From contig NC_009767.1 in NCBI RefSeq assembly GCF_000017805.1, forward strand, positions 682,001-746,000: a stretch of DNA of 64,000 nucleotides, read 5' to 3'. This stretch comes from Roseiflexus castenholzii DSM 13941 (GTDB taxonomy: Bacteria; Chloroflexota; Chloroflexia; Chloroflexales; Roseiflexaceae). Positions 36,772 to 45,277 of this stretch are shown piece by piece. Each line of letters starts with the position of its first letter. Positions within the stretch are counted from its first letter, which is position 1. Under the pieces are notes generated by a model. That model was not told where the DNA came from, made no database searches, and saw only the letters and a list, made by a program, of their open reading frames with translations. Position numbers and translations under genes: made by a program.

Positions 36772-37992
36772 TCACTCCCACCGGCGCTCATCGACGAACG
36801 GTTTTGCGCCTTCGGGCAGGGAAAGCACAATCTCGACGCGGCAGTGGATCTTGAGCGCGTCGTACAACGCCTGTTCGGCAGACTGCCGCAGCGACGTTGC
36901 ATCAGCATCCGCCGTTGGCACAATCCGACAGATCATGTCGTCGCGGTGATGCTCACGGACGACGACCGCCTGATACGCAGCAACTCCCTGAAGCGTGCGA
37001 ATGGCTTCTTCGACGTGCCGGGGATGGACGAAGAGACCGCGCACCTTCACGCTGTCGCCGCTGCGACCAAGCCATCCGACCAGGCGCGGCGTCGAGATGA
37101 TCGTCGGCGTCCCCGGTTCCATCAGCGCCGACAGATCGCCGACGGCGAAGCGCACCAGAATATAATCGCGGCGAAACAGTGTCACGACGACATCGCCAGT
37201 CTGACCAGGGGGCAGTGGTGCTCCGGTGTTCAGATCACAAATCTGAACCAGCGCATCATCCGGCAGATGCCATCCCTGTCGTTCTGGACCGTTGTACCCC
37301 AGGTTGCCGGTTTCGGCGGCGCCGTAGCCGTCGTAGACCAGAATGCCGTACTGTTCCTCGAAGAGCGCCCGCAGCGAAGGGGGCAGCGGCTCAGCCGCGA
37401 CGAAGGCTTTGTTGAGGGTCCAGGAACGTGGATCGTGCCCCTGTTCCGTGGCGCGCTCCAGCAACGCTTTCAAGTAACTGGGCAATCCGGCGTATGCCGT
37501 GACGCCAAGGTGCGCCATTGCGTCGATTTGCTGCGCCTGATTGCCGATCCCGGCAGGAATGACGGTGCAGCCGATTGCCCGCGCGCCTTCTTCGAACATG
37601 ACCCCGGCAGGAGTCAGATGATACCCAAAACAGTTCAGCACGATGTCGCCAGGAGCGAACCCGGCAGCGCGAAAGGCTGGCGCCCAGCGCCACGAATCCG
37701 GCTCGTCCGGCTCCGGGTCGTAGATCGGTCCCGGTGACTGAAAGATCCGCCGCAGGGCGGAAAGCGGCACGGTGAGCATGCCGCCCAACCCCGGACCCTG
37801 GCGATGAATCTCTACCAGCTGCTCTTTCCGCAGAATCGGCAGCCTGGCGAGGTCCGCCGTCGTCTGAATGTCGTCCGGCGTCAGACCGGCAGCCTCCATG
37901 CGGCGTCGAAACGCCGGAGAGCGGTCGTAGCCGTAGGCGACTATGTCGCGCACCCGTTGGTCGAATCCCGCGTAAAACGCACCGATATCCAT
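36772..37992 (-). CDS. Phenylacetate--CoA ligase-like (PaaK family) AMP-forming ligase
   Basis: 406 aa, close to the usual 410-440. It has the AMP-binding segment IFQSPGPIYDPEPD (about 84-97), the conserved YDGYGAAETGNLG (about 220) and the C-terminal GRSGDSVKVRGLFVHPRHVE hinge, then a small C-terminal domain. The family activates phenylacetate or other aromatic acids to CoA thioesters. It is the last gene of the liv operon, 15 bp after livF. With the upstream acyl-CoA synthetase it suggests import and activation of acids. The exact substrate is not provable from sequence. Confidence 0.88.
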   Translation of the reverse strand: MDIGAFYAGFDQRVRDIVAYGYDRSPAFRRRMEAAGLTPDDIQTTADLARLPILRKEQLVEIHRQGPGLGGMLTVPLSALRRIFQSPGPIYDPEPDEPDSWRWAPAFRAAGFAPGDIVLNCFGYHLTPAGVMFEEGARAIGCTVIPAGIGNQAQQIDAMAHLGVTAYAGLPSYLKALLERATEQGHDPRSWTLNKAFVAAEPLPPSLRALFEEQYGILVYDGYGAAETGNLGYNGPERQGWHLPDDALVQICDLNTGAPLPPGQTGDVVVTLFRRDYILVRFAVGDLSALMEPGTPTIISTPRLVGWLGRSGDSVKVRGLFVHPRHVEEAIRTLQGVAAYQAVVVREHHRDDMICRIVPTADADATSLRQSAEQALYDALKIHCRVEIVLSLPEGAKPFVDERRWE

Positions 37993-38007
37993 AGATTGTC
38001 CCCGGCG

Positions 38008-38808
38008 CTAAGAAAGCCAGCGTTTTCGGCGCTTATACGTCTTGACTTCACGGTAACTCTTGCGCCGACCGACTTCGTTGAGACCCAGGTAGAACTCGCG
38101 CACATCCGGGTTGTCTTTCAGGTCGGCGGGCGATCCTTCGAGCACAATCCGACCGTTTTCCATGATATAGGCGTAGCCTGCGACCTCAAGCGCGAGTCGC
38201 GCATTCTGTTCCACCAGCAGGATTGTCGTCTGGCGTTCTCTGTTGATCTGTCTGATGATCCGAAAAATCTCTTCGACAAGGAGCGGCGCCAGTCCTAACG
38301 ATGGTTCATCAAGCAGAATCAACTGAGGATGCGCCATCAGCGCCCGACCGATGGCGAGCATCTGCTGCTCGCCGCCGCTGAGAAAGCCCGCAACCTGTTT
38401 CCGTCGTTCCTTCAGGCGGGGAAAATATGTGTAGACCAGCTCCAGGTCCTGATCGAAGCCGCGCAGGCTGCGGGTGTATGCCCCGGCGCGCAGGTTCTCT
38501 TCGACTGTCAGGTGCTCGAAAACGCGCCGCCCTTCCAGCACCTGGAAGATGCCCATCCGCACAATCTCGGCGGCATCCTTTTTGTGGATTGGTTGACCGA
38601 GGAAACGTATCTCGCCATCGGTCACCGCGCCATTTTCCGGCTTGAGCAGACCGGAAATCGCCTTGAGTGTCGTGCTCTTACCGGCGCCGTTCGAGCCAAG
38701 GAGCGCGACGATGCTCCTTTCCGGCACGTTGAGCGATAACCCTTTGAGGACGAGGACGACATCGTTGTAGATGACCTCGACATTGTTGAGGGAAAGCATT
38801 GGCTGCAT
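38008..38808 (-). CDS. livF: Branched-chain amino acid-type ABC transporter ATPase
   Basis: 266 aa. Walker A GSNGAGKST, the Q-loop QVLEGRRVF, signature FLSGGEQQ, Walker B LILLDEPSLGLAP and the H-loop VEQNARLALEVA are typical of LivF. One of two ATPases of a LivFGHM-J system powering uptake of branched-chain amino acids or related acids. The C-terminus has an unusual basic extension (KTYKRRKRW). It is separated from livJ by 225 bp containing a strong hairpin. Confidence 0.93.
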   Translation of the reverse strand: MQPMLSLNNVEVIYNDVVLVLKGLSLNVPERSIVALLGSNGAGKSTTLKAISGLLKPENGAVTDGEIRFLGQPIHKKDAAEIVRMGIFQVLEGRRVFEHLTVEENLRAGAYTRSLRGFDQDLELVYTYFPRLKERRKQVAGFLSGGEQQMLAIGRALMAHPQLILLDEPSLGLAPLLVEEIFRIIRQINRERQTTILLVEQNARLALEVAGYAYIMENGRIVLEGSPADLKDNPDVREFYLGLNEVGRRKSYREVKTYKRRKRWLS

Positions 38809-38831
38809 GGGAACACGATCTCCTCAGGCGT

Positions 38832-38864
38832 CGGGCAGGCGAAGGCATTGCCGTCGCCTGCCCG
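38832..38864 (-). terminator. 11-bp perfect stem-loop between livJ and livF
   Basis: CGGGCAGGCGA (38832-38842) pairs with TCGCCTGCCCG (38854-38864) around an 11-nt loop, with no T-run. In many operons such a hairpin after the binding-protein gene stabilises its mRNA or partly terminates. That role is inferred here. Confidence 0.6.
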
Positions 38865-39033
38865 GCCACACGTCATGCTGCGGGCTTGTGGATCGCCTCT
38901 TGAGCGTCCAGGGTGGGGGCGCTCTGATACTCAACGCGCATGCTGCACGAGAGGATTTTGCCAGAAAATGCTATCCTTGCGAAACAAAGTATCGCCCCTG
39001 CGCCAGCGTCGCCTCCAGGCGCATCCCCCGCAG

Positions 39034-40257
39034 CTACTTTGCGCTAATGAAGTCGGTGATCGCCACCCACTTGCCGTTTTCGACGCGGAACATCCGCAGC
39101 GCCTTTACGCCTGCGTGGTCGGTTGTACTGAAGACCACCGGCGGCGTAACCCCACCGGTCTCAATCGGTCCCATCGTCTCGAGAGTGTTTTTGATATTCT
39201 CGCCGGTCAACTCTTTCCCGTCCTTCAGCGTTCGCTCGATCCCGGTCACCAGGATGGACATCGCCGTCCAGCCCTGAACGAAGGTGCTATCGGCGCCACC
39301 GTAGTCGATCCCTTTCTCCTTTGCAAATTCGAGCGCCACTTTTGCGCCTTCACCTTCGGGACTGAACGGAATGGCGCCCACCACGCCTTCGGCATCGGCG
39401 CCCGCCAGTTTGATCAACAGTTCGTTGGCGCACCAGTTCAGGCAGACGAACTGCACATCAAGCCCCAGGCTTTTGGCATTCTTGATGGCCAGCGCCGCAG
39501 GGCTTGAGACATTCTGGAGAAAGACATAGTTGGCGCCATAATCGCGGATCTGCGTCAACTGCGGCGTCAGGTCGGTGGCGCCGCGCGGCGAAGGAACCTC
39601 CAGCGGCGTCTCGATGCCGTTGGCAGTGGCGAAGGCAGTCCCATCAGCAAGCGGTGAACGTCCGAAAGGACTGTCGTTGATGAGGTACGCGAATTTGGGC
39701 GTGCCGCTCTTCCCCTTCGCCTTCCAGTCGTCCAGCGCCCACTTCATAGCAATGATCAGTTGATCCGAGTAGGTTGGAGCGACCAGAAAGTTGTAAGGCG
39801 TTTCAGCCGGATTTGCCAGCGCTGCCGAGTATGATGCCGAAATGAAGGGGATTTTGTCTGCGGTAATCTTGCCCTTGAGCGCTTCGGTGTCGCCGGTGCC
39901 CCAACCGGAGAAGACGATCACGCCGTCCTGGGTGACGAATTGCGTATAGAGTTCCTCGGCGCGCGGCACTTCATAGGCGTAATCCTGGCTGATCAGTTGC
40001 AACTGGCGCCCCGCCACGCCGCCATTGGCGTTCTTCCAGTCAACGAAGGCAATCTGTCCTTTGGAGTAGGGTGTTCCGACATCCGCCGTCGCTCCGGTGA
40101 GATCGAAGATGGCGCCGATCTTGATCGGCGGACCGCCGGTTGTCGCTCCGCCGCCTGCCGCAGGCGGTTGCTGCGGCTGACCCCCACATGCCGCCAGCAG
40201 CATTGCCAGCGCCAGCATCAGTGCCGGCAGATTGAACCGTCGTCGTTCGTTGCGCAT
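39034..40257 (-). CDS. Branched-chain amino acid-type ABC substrate-binding lipoprotein
   Basis: 407 aa. The signal LALAMLLAACGGQ is a type II (lipobox) signal, giving a lipid-anchored extracytoplasmic protein. The mature part is a type I periplasmic-binding (LivJ-like) fold: KIGAIFDLTGATADVG, then VAGRQLQLISQDYAYEVPRA. The ATG at 40257, with GGAGGACGGA just upstream, is preferred over the upstream in-frame start at 40326, which would run into the livM stop. Third-last gene of the operon. The ligand is not determined. Confidence 0.92.
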   Translation of the reverse strand: MRNERRRFNLPALMLALAMLLAACGGQPQQPPAAGGGATTGGPPIKIGAIFDLTGATADVGTPYSKGQIAFVDWKNANGGVAGRQLQLISQDYAYEVPRAEELYTQFVTQDGVIVFSGWGTGDTEALKGKITADKIPFISASYSAALANPAETPYNFLVAPTYSDQLIIAMKWALDDWKAKGKSGTPKFAYLINDSPFGRSPLADGTAFATANGIETPLEVPSPRGATDLTPQLTQIRDYGANYVFLQNVSSPAALAIKNAKSLGLDVQFVCLNWCANELLIKLAGADAEGVVGAIPFSPEGEGAKVALEFAKEKGIDYGGADSTFVQGWTAMSILVTGIERTLKDGKELTGENIKNTLETMGPIETGGVTPPVVFSTTDHAGVKALRMFRVENGKWVAITDFISAK

Positions 40258-40277
40258 TCCGTCCTCCTTGTCATCAC

Positions 40278-41336
40278 CTAATAACTGAACGGCCATAACC
40301 GGAAGTAATCCTTGACGTTGCGCCACATTTTGACAATCCCTTCTGGTTCGAAGATCAGAAAGAGCACGATAGCCAGTCCGAATGCGCCTTGCTGAATATA
40401 CGGCAGATAGGTGTTGATATCCGGCACAACACCGCTGATCGCGCGCGCCAGGTTCGAGAGCAGCGCCGGCAGCAGCGTCATGAACGCCGCACCGTAGATC
40501 GACCCCGAAACGCTCCCCAGACCGCCGATAATAATCATTGCCAGGTAAAGGATGCTCGTGTCAATCGTGAAGCGTTCCCACGAAATAATGCTGCGGTAGT
40601 GCGCCGTCAGCGCGCCCGCCAGCCCCGCGAAGAACGACGATGTGGCAAACGCCAGCAACTTATAACGAAAGAGATCAACGCCGATGACCTGTGCAGCAAT
40701 ATCCTGGTCACGAATTGCCACGAATGCGCGTCCGGTTCGGCTACGGAAGAGGTTACTCACAAACACGACGGTAAGGATGAGAAATCCGACCGTCACCCAG
40801 TAGAACGCAAAATCGTTGTTGCCCAGCGCCGATAGCGGGAAGCCAAAGAGATTGTTCGCCGCCTGCGGCAAGGTCAGCGACTCGCCGATGCCGAGCAGTT
40901 TGCCGTGCGTCAGCAGCCAGATAATAATCTCCTGCGCCGCCAGCGTGGCAATCGCCAGGTAGAGACCCTTGAGCCGCACCGACGGCAACCCGAAGAACGC
41001 GCCCACCAGCGCCGTAAAGCCACTGGCGACCGGAATGGTAACCCACATCGGCGCATCGAGTCGCGCCGCGAGCAGACCGGCGGTATAGGCGCCGACCGCC
41101 AGGAAGCCGCCGTGACCGATGCTGATCTGACCGGTATAACCCACCAGAATGTTCAAGCCAATTGCGCCGATAGCAGCGATCGCAATCGTATTCGCCAGGT
41201 TCAGCCAATAGCGGTCTGCGAACCATGGAAAGGTCAGGACGGCGATAAGCACCAGCGCAATTCGCAATCGCTGAACCCAATATGGGCGCAACGCCATATC
41301 ACCGGCATACGACGTGTGGAACGTCCCGCTCTGCAT
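40278..41336 (-). CDS. livM: Branched-chain amino acid-type ABC permease
   Basis: 352 aa with about nine hydrophobic helices and the LivM signature region: VGYTGQISIGHGGFLAVGAY (about residues 69-88), GIGESLTLP, then RTGRAFVAIRDQDIAAQVIG (EAA-like loop). It forms the membrane channel with LivH. It ends 20 bp before the binding-protein gene and starts 17 bp after livH. Confidence 0.93.
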   Translation of the reverse strand: MQSGTFHTSYAGDMALRPYWVQRLRIALVLIAVLTFPWFADRYWLNLANTIAIAAIGAIGLNILVGYTGQISIGHGGFLAVGAYTAGLLAARLDAPMWVTIPVASGFTALVGAFFGLPSVRLKGLYLAIATLAAQEIIIWLLTHGKLLGIGESLTLPQAANNLFGFPLSALGNNDFAFYWVTVGFLILTVVFVSNLFRSRTGRAFVAIRDQDIAAQVIGVDLFRYKLLAFATSSFFAGLAGALTAHYRSIISWERFTIDTSILYLAMIIIGGLGSVSGSIYGAAFMTLLPALLSNLARAISGVVPDINTYLPYIQQGAFGLAIVLFLIFEPEGIVKMWRNVKDYFRLWPFSY

Positions 41337-41353
41337 AGAGGCGCCCCCATTTC

Positions 41354-42235
41354 TTACACGCGCTCGATGATCCGCTGACCGTAGAGACCGTATGGGCGTA
41401 TCAGGAGGATGAAAAGCAGAATGATGAAAGGCGCAACCTCACCCATGCCGAGTTCAGGCGGCAGATATCCGCCGGCGAACGATTGGAGCAACCCGATGAT
41501 CAGCCCACCGACAATCGCGCCCGGAATGCTGTCGAGACCACCAAGGATCACTACCGGAAAGACCAGCAATCCGACGCGAGCGATCTGCCCGGAGACGCCG
41601 CCGAAGATGCTCATCAACAGAATGCCGCCAACCGAGGCGGTCACAGCGGCAATAGCCCAGGCGACCGCCCACACCTTCTTGACGCTGATGCCCATGCTCA
41701 ACGCCGCCTGTTGATCGTCCGCAACGGCGCGCATGGCGATACCTTCGCGGCTGTAGCGAAAGAAGAGGGTCAGCAGGGCAAAGAGGGTCAACGCCAGCGC
41801 AAACGCCCACAGGCGATCCACGCTGACGCTGGCGCCGAACAACGCGATCGTATCGCGGGGAAGGAACTGTGGCGCCGTTCGTGGCGTCACTCCCCATATC
41901 GCGCCGATGATCGCGCGCAGCAACGACGATAGCCCGATAGTAACCATAATAACCGAGATGACCGGCTCGCCAATGAGCGGGCGCAGCACCATCTGCTCGA
42001 TCAGCACGCCAACGAGCGCGGCCAGCGCCACGGCGACGATCACGCCAAGAGGCCACCACAAGCCGATCATCTCTACGGTGGTGTACGTCAGGTACGCGCC
42101 GATCAGCAGCAACTCGCCCTGCGCAAAGTTGATTACGTCGCTGCTCTTGTAGATCAGCACAAATCCGAGCGCCACCAGCGCGAAAATGGCGCCGTTGGCG
42201 ACCCCGCTCAGCGTCAGTTGCACGAATTTTTCCAT
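41354..42235 (-). CDS. livH: Branched-chain amino acid-type ABC permease
   Basis: 293 aa with the LivH pattern: ALVALGFVLIYKSSDVINFA at the N-terminus, REGIAMRAVADDQQAALSMG in the cytoplasmic loop, and GGLDSIPGAIVGGLIIGLLQ near the C-terminus. It is the partner of LivM. It follows the acyl-CoA synthetase by 91 bp in the same operon. Confidence 0.93.
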   Translation of the reverse strand: MEKFVQLTLSGVANGAIFALVALGFVLIYKSSDVINFAQGELLLIGAYLTYTTVEMIGLWWPLGVIVAVALAALVGVLIEQMVLRPLIGEPVISVIMVTIGLSSLLRAIIGAIWGVTPRTAPQFLPRDTIALFGASVSVDRLWAFALALTLFALLTLFFRYSREGIAMRAVADDQQAALSMGISVKKVWAVAWAIAAVTASVGGILLMSIFGGVSGQIARVGLLVFPVVILGGLDSIPGAIVGGLIIGLLQSFAGGYLPPELGMGEVAPFIILLFILLIRPYGLYGQRIIERV

Positions 42236-42326
42236 ACGCTGCCCCGAGATAGTTCACCAATTTCCATCAGCAGGACGCACCGGGCAAAACGCGCGGGAAT
42301 ACCGCCAACGCCGCTCGTCGTCAATC

Positions 42327-44276
42327 TTACCGTGCCAGCGCGCGTTCCAGCCGACTGTCAGACGCGGCGAACTCTGATTCCTCCAGGTCCTCGATGTGCA
42401 ACCGCGTCTTGATCAGCGCCGTGCGTCCGTCCTGATAGGTGATCGTCGTTTCGACCTCCATCTCGTGCCGATCACCATACAGCGCCTCCACAATATCGTG
42501 GTAGCGCTCTGCCACCAGACGGCGCCGGACCTTGCGCGTGCGGGTCAGTTCGCCATCATCGGCGTCGAGTTCCTTATGGAGCAACAGGAAGCGCCTGATG
42601 CGCGCGGCTGCGGGCAGATCGGCATTCGCGCGCTCGACATCTCTGCGGATCAGGGCGTACACCTGCGGCTTCTGGGCAAGATCGGTGTAGGTGGTGTAGG
42701 AGAGTTGGGCATTTTCTGCCCATTTGCCAACATTGGCGAAGTCGATGTTGATGATGGCGGTGACGAAGGGCCAGTTGCCGCCGAAAACCACCGCTTCTTT
42801 GATGTAAGGGCTGAATTTCAGTTTGTTCTCGATGAACTGCGGCGAGAAAATCGTGCCATCCCGCAGCGTCATCACATCTTTGGCGCGATCAATGACGACC
42901 AGATGCCCGTCTTCGTCGAAGTAACCCGCATCGCCGCTGTGCAACCAGCCATCCTTGAGCGTTTCGGCGGTCGCTTCAGGATTTTTGTAGTACCCGATGA
43001 ACACCGATGGGCTTTTGACCAGAATCTCGCCGTTTGCGGCAATGTGCACCTCGGTGTTGGGCAGCGGTGTGCCGACCGTCTGAAACTTGATCTGTCCGTC
43101 CCGGTGGATCACGCTCAGACCGGCGCTTTCGGTCTGACCGTAAACCTGTTTGAGGTTGACCCCGATGGCGTGGTAGAAGCGAAACACATCGGGACCAAGC
43201 GCCGCACCGCCCGTGTAGGCGCGTTTGAGGAAACGCAACCCCAGATGATCCTTCAATTCCTCAAAGACAAGGAGGCGCGCCAGGGTGTACTTCAGCCGCA
43301 GAAACAGACCGGGCGCAACGCCGTTGAAGCGCGCGTCCGCCATCGCGTACCCCTGCCGCACCGCCCATTCGTAGGCTGCCCGTTTAAGCCGTGTGCTGTC
43401 CTGAATCTTCACCTGCACCTGCGAGAGCATATTCTCCCAAATTCGCGGCGGCGAGAACATAACCCGAGGACCGATTTCGCGGATGTTCTCCTGCACCGTG
43501 TCGGTCGACTCAGGGAAATTGATGGTCAGTCCGCATTGCAGCCCGGCAGCCACGGTGATCATCTGCTCACCGACCCATGCGAGCGGCAGAAAACTCACAA
43601 ACTCATCATCGGGTCCCAGCGGATCGACCGCCAGCAGTCCAGCGCCCTGGCTGATCAGGTTGCGGTGGGTCAGCATTGCCAGTTTGGGCTTGCCGGTCGT
43701 GCCGGAAGTGGTCGAAAGAATGGCGACGTCATCCGGGCGTCCCTGCGCCAGTTCCGCCTCGAACAAACCAGGATGTTCGCGGTCATACACGCGCCCCAGT
43801 TCCTCGATGTCAGGGAAGCTCGCAAGATACGGCGCCTGATACCTGCGCAGTCCTTTCGGCTCGTAATAGATGACCTTGAGGACGCCGTGCAGTTGGGACC
43901 AGATTTCGATCATCTTATCGACTTGCTCCTGATCCTCGACCACAATCACCCGCGCATCGGCGGCTTCAACCAGGTAGCGCACCTCTTCGGCGACCGAGTC
44001 CTGGTACACCCCAATCGACGCGCCGCCGATCGCCTGCGTGGCAAGTTCGGCATACAGCCATTCAGGACGATTGTCGCCAATGATCGCAACCTTATCGCCC
44101 CGTTGCACCCCCAGAGCGCGCAATCCCAGAGCGAAGGCGCGCACATGATCGGCGAACTGCCGCCAGGTAACGGTTTGCCAGATGCCGAAATCTTTCTCGC
44201 GGAGCGCGACCCGGTCGCCGAAGCGCTGTGCATTGTGCATCAACAATTGTGGGAGCGTTATGTCGTCCATTCGCAT
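42327..44276 (-). CDS. Long-chain-type acyl-CoA synthetase (AMP-forming)
   Basis: 649 aa. It has the AMP-binding P-loop ILSTTSGTTGKPKLAMLTH (around residue 185), the YGQTESAG motif, and the DGWLHSGDAGYFDEDGHLVV / DRAKDVMTL C-terminal hinge. The length fits long-chain (FadD15-like) enzymes. Activates carboxylic acids to CoA esters. The ATG at 44276 is chosen because AGGA lies 9 nt before it. An alternative ATG at 44285 overlaps the livG stop. Its placement inside a liv operon is notable. Substrate chain length is not known. Confidence 0.92.
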   Translation of the reverse strand: MRMDDITLPQLLMHNAQRFGDRVALREKDFGIWQTVTWRQFADHVRAFALGLRALGVQRGDKVAIIGDNRPEWLYAELATQAIGGASIGVYQDSVAEEVRYLVEAADARVIVVEDQEQVDKMIEIWSQLHGVLKVIYYEPKGLRRYQAPYLASFPDIEELGRVYDREHPGLFEAELAQGRPDDVAILSTTSGTTGKPKLAMLTHRNLISQGAGLLAVDPLGPDDEFVSFLPLAWVGEQMITVAAGLQCGLTINFPESTDTVQENIREIGPRVMFSPPRIWENMLSQVQVKIQDSTRLKRAAYEWAVRQGYAMADARFNGVAPGLFLRLKYTLARLLVFEELKDHLGLRFLKRAYTGGAALGPDVFRFYHAIGVNLKQVYGQTESAGLSVIHRDGQIKFQTVGTPLPNTEVHIAANGEILVKSPSVFIGYYKNPEATAETLKDGWLHSGDAGYFDEDGHLVVIDRAKDVMTLRDGTIFSPQFIENKLKFSPYIKEAVVFGGNWPFVTAIINIDFANVGKWAENAQLSYTTYTDLAQKPQVYALIRRDVERANADLPAAARIRRFLLLHKELDADDGELTRTRKVRRRLVAERYHDIVEALYGDRHEMEVETTITYQDGRTALIKTRLHIEDLEESEFAASDSRLERALAR

Positions 44277-44278
44277 TG

Positions 44279-45091
44279 TTACCATTCCTGACGAACTGCG
44301 TGCTCACGACCAAGATACGCATCAATAACCTTCGGATCGGATCGCACCTCATCGGGCGAACCATTGGCGAGCAAGAGACCGAACTCCAGAACAGCAACAC
44401 AGTCGCTGATGTCCATTACCACTCCCATATCGTGCTCGATCAACACGATGGTGGCGCCCCATTCTTCATTGACATCGAGAATGAAGCGCGCCATGTCCTC
44501 CTTTTCTTCGCTGTTCATACCGGCCATTGGCTCATCGAGCAGCAGCAAGCGCGGCGACATCGCCAGCGCACGACCGAGTTCCACCCGCTTTTGCAAACCA
44601 TACGGCAGCGCTCCGACGACCTTTTTCCGAATGGACTGAATTTCGAGCAGATCAATTACCTGCTCCACGATCTCGCGGTGCGCAATCTCCTCGCGTTGCG
44701 CCCGCCCCCAGTAGACGCCGCCGCTCAAGACGCCGCTGCGCATATGGATGTGACGCCCAAGCATCAGGTTGTCGAGCACGGTCATATGGCGGAACAATTC
44801 AATGTTTTGAAAGGAGCGCGCGATACCGAGACGGGCAATGTGATGCGGCGCCATGCCCACAATATTGCGCCCTTCAAAGCGGATCGCTCCGTGTTGTGGT
44901 CGATACAGTCCGCTGATACAGTTGAGGAGGCTCGTCTTGCCTGCGCCGTTAGGTCCGATGATCGCCTGAATGGTCCCGGAGTAGACGTTGAAATGCACGT
45001 TCGAGAGGGCGCGCACGCCGCCAAAATCAAGACTGACGCCGTCGATTTCTAACAGCGGCGTTGGCGGCGCTGCACCATTGCTGTTCAGCAT
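44279..45091 (-). CDS. livG: Branched-chain amino acid-type ABC transporter ATPase
   Basis: 270 aa. Walker A GPNGAGKTS, Q-loop RSFQNIELF, the degenerate signature LPYGLQKRVELGRAL, Walker B LLLLDEPMAGMNSEE and H-loop EHDMGVVM match LivG, including its long insertion after the Q-loop. First gene of the operon, with GGAGCAATTGGA before the ATG. Its stop touches the start of the acyl-CoA synthetase. Confidence 0.93.
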   Translation of the reverse strand: MLNSNGAAPPTPLLEIDGVSLDFGGVRALSNVHFNVYSGTIQAIIGPNGAGKTSLLNCISGLYRPQHGAIRFEGRNIVGMAPHHIARLGIARSFQNIELFRHMTVLDNLMLGRHIHMRSGVLSGGVYWGRAQREEIAHREIVEQVIDLLEIQSIRKKVVGALPYGLQKRVELGRALAMSPRLLLLDEPMAGMNSEEKEDMARFILDVNEEWGATIVLIEHDMGVVMDISDCVAVLEFGLLLANGSPDEVRSDPKVIDAYLGREHAVRQEW

Positions 45092-45248
45092 TCCAATTGC
45101 TCCTGACGCTTATGTCGGGGCGTCCGTCCAACCTGTCCGTGCCGACGGAGTATGCCTTGAATGCGGAGTGGTGATGCAGGCTCGGACTTGACAGGCAAGA
45201 CCGGTTGTATGCTGGTGATCCGAGAACCAGGGAAACATGTTTTTTACA

Positions 45249-45277
45249 TTATAGCAAGATTTGCCGTTTTATTCAAT
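45249..45277 (-). promoter_or_regulatory. Promoter of the liv operon
   Basis: On the minus strand TTGAAT (45272-45277), 17-bp spacer, perfect TATAAT (45249-45254), about 150 nt upstream of livG. The -35 box overlaps the stop codon of the upstream M24 peptidase gene. Confidence 0.75.

Noticed and set aside
42396..44291. 631-aa plus-strand open frame
   Set aside because: Antisense to the well-supported acyl-CoA synthetase; high GC keeps the opposite strand open. No family match was seen.
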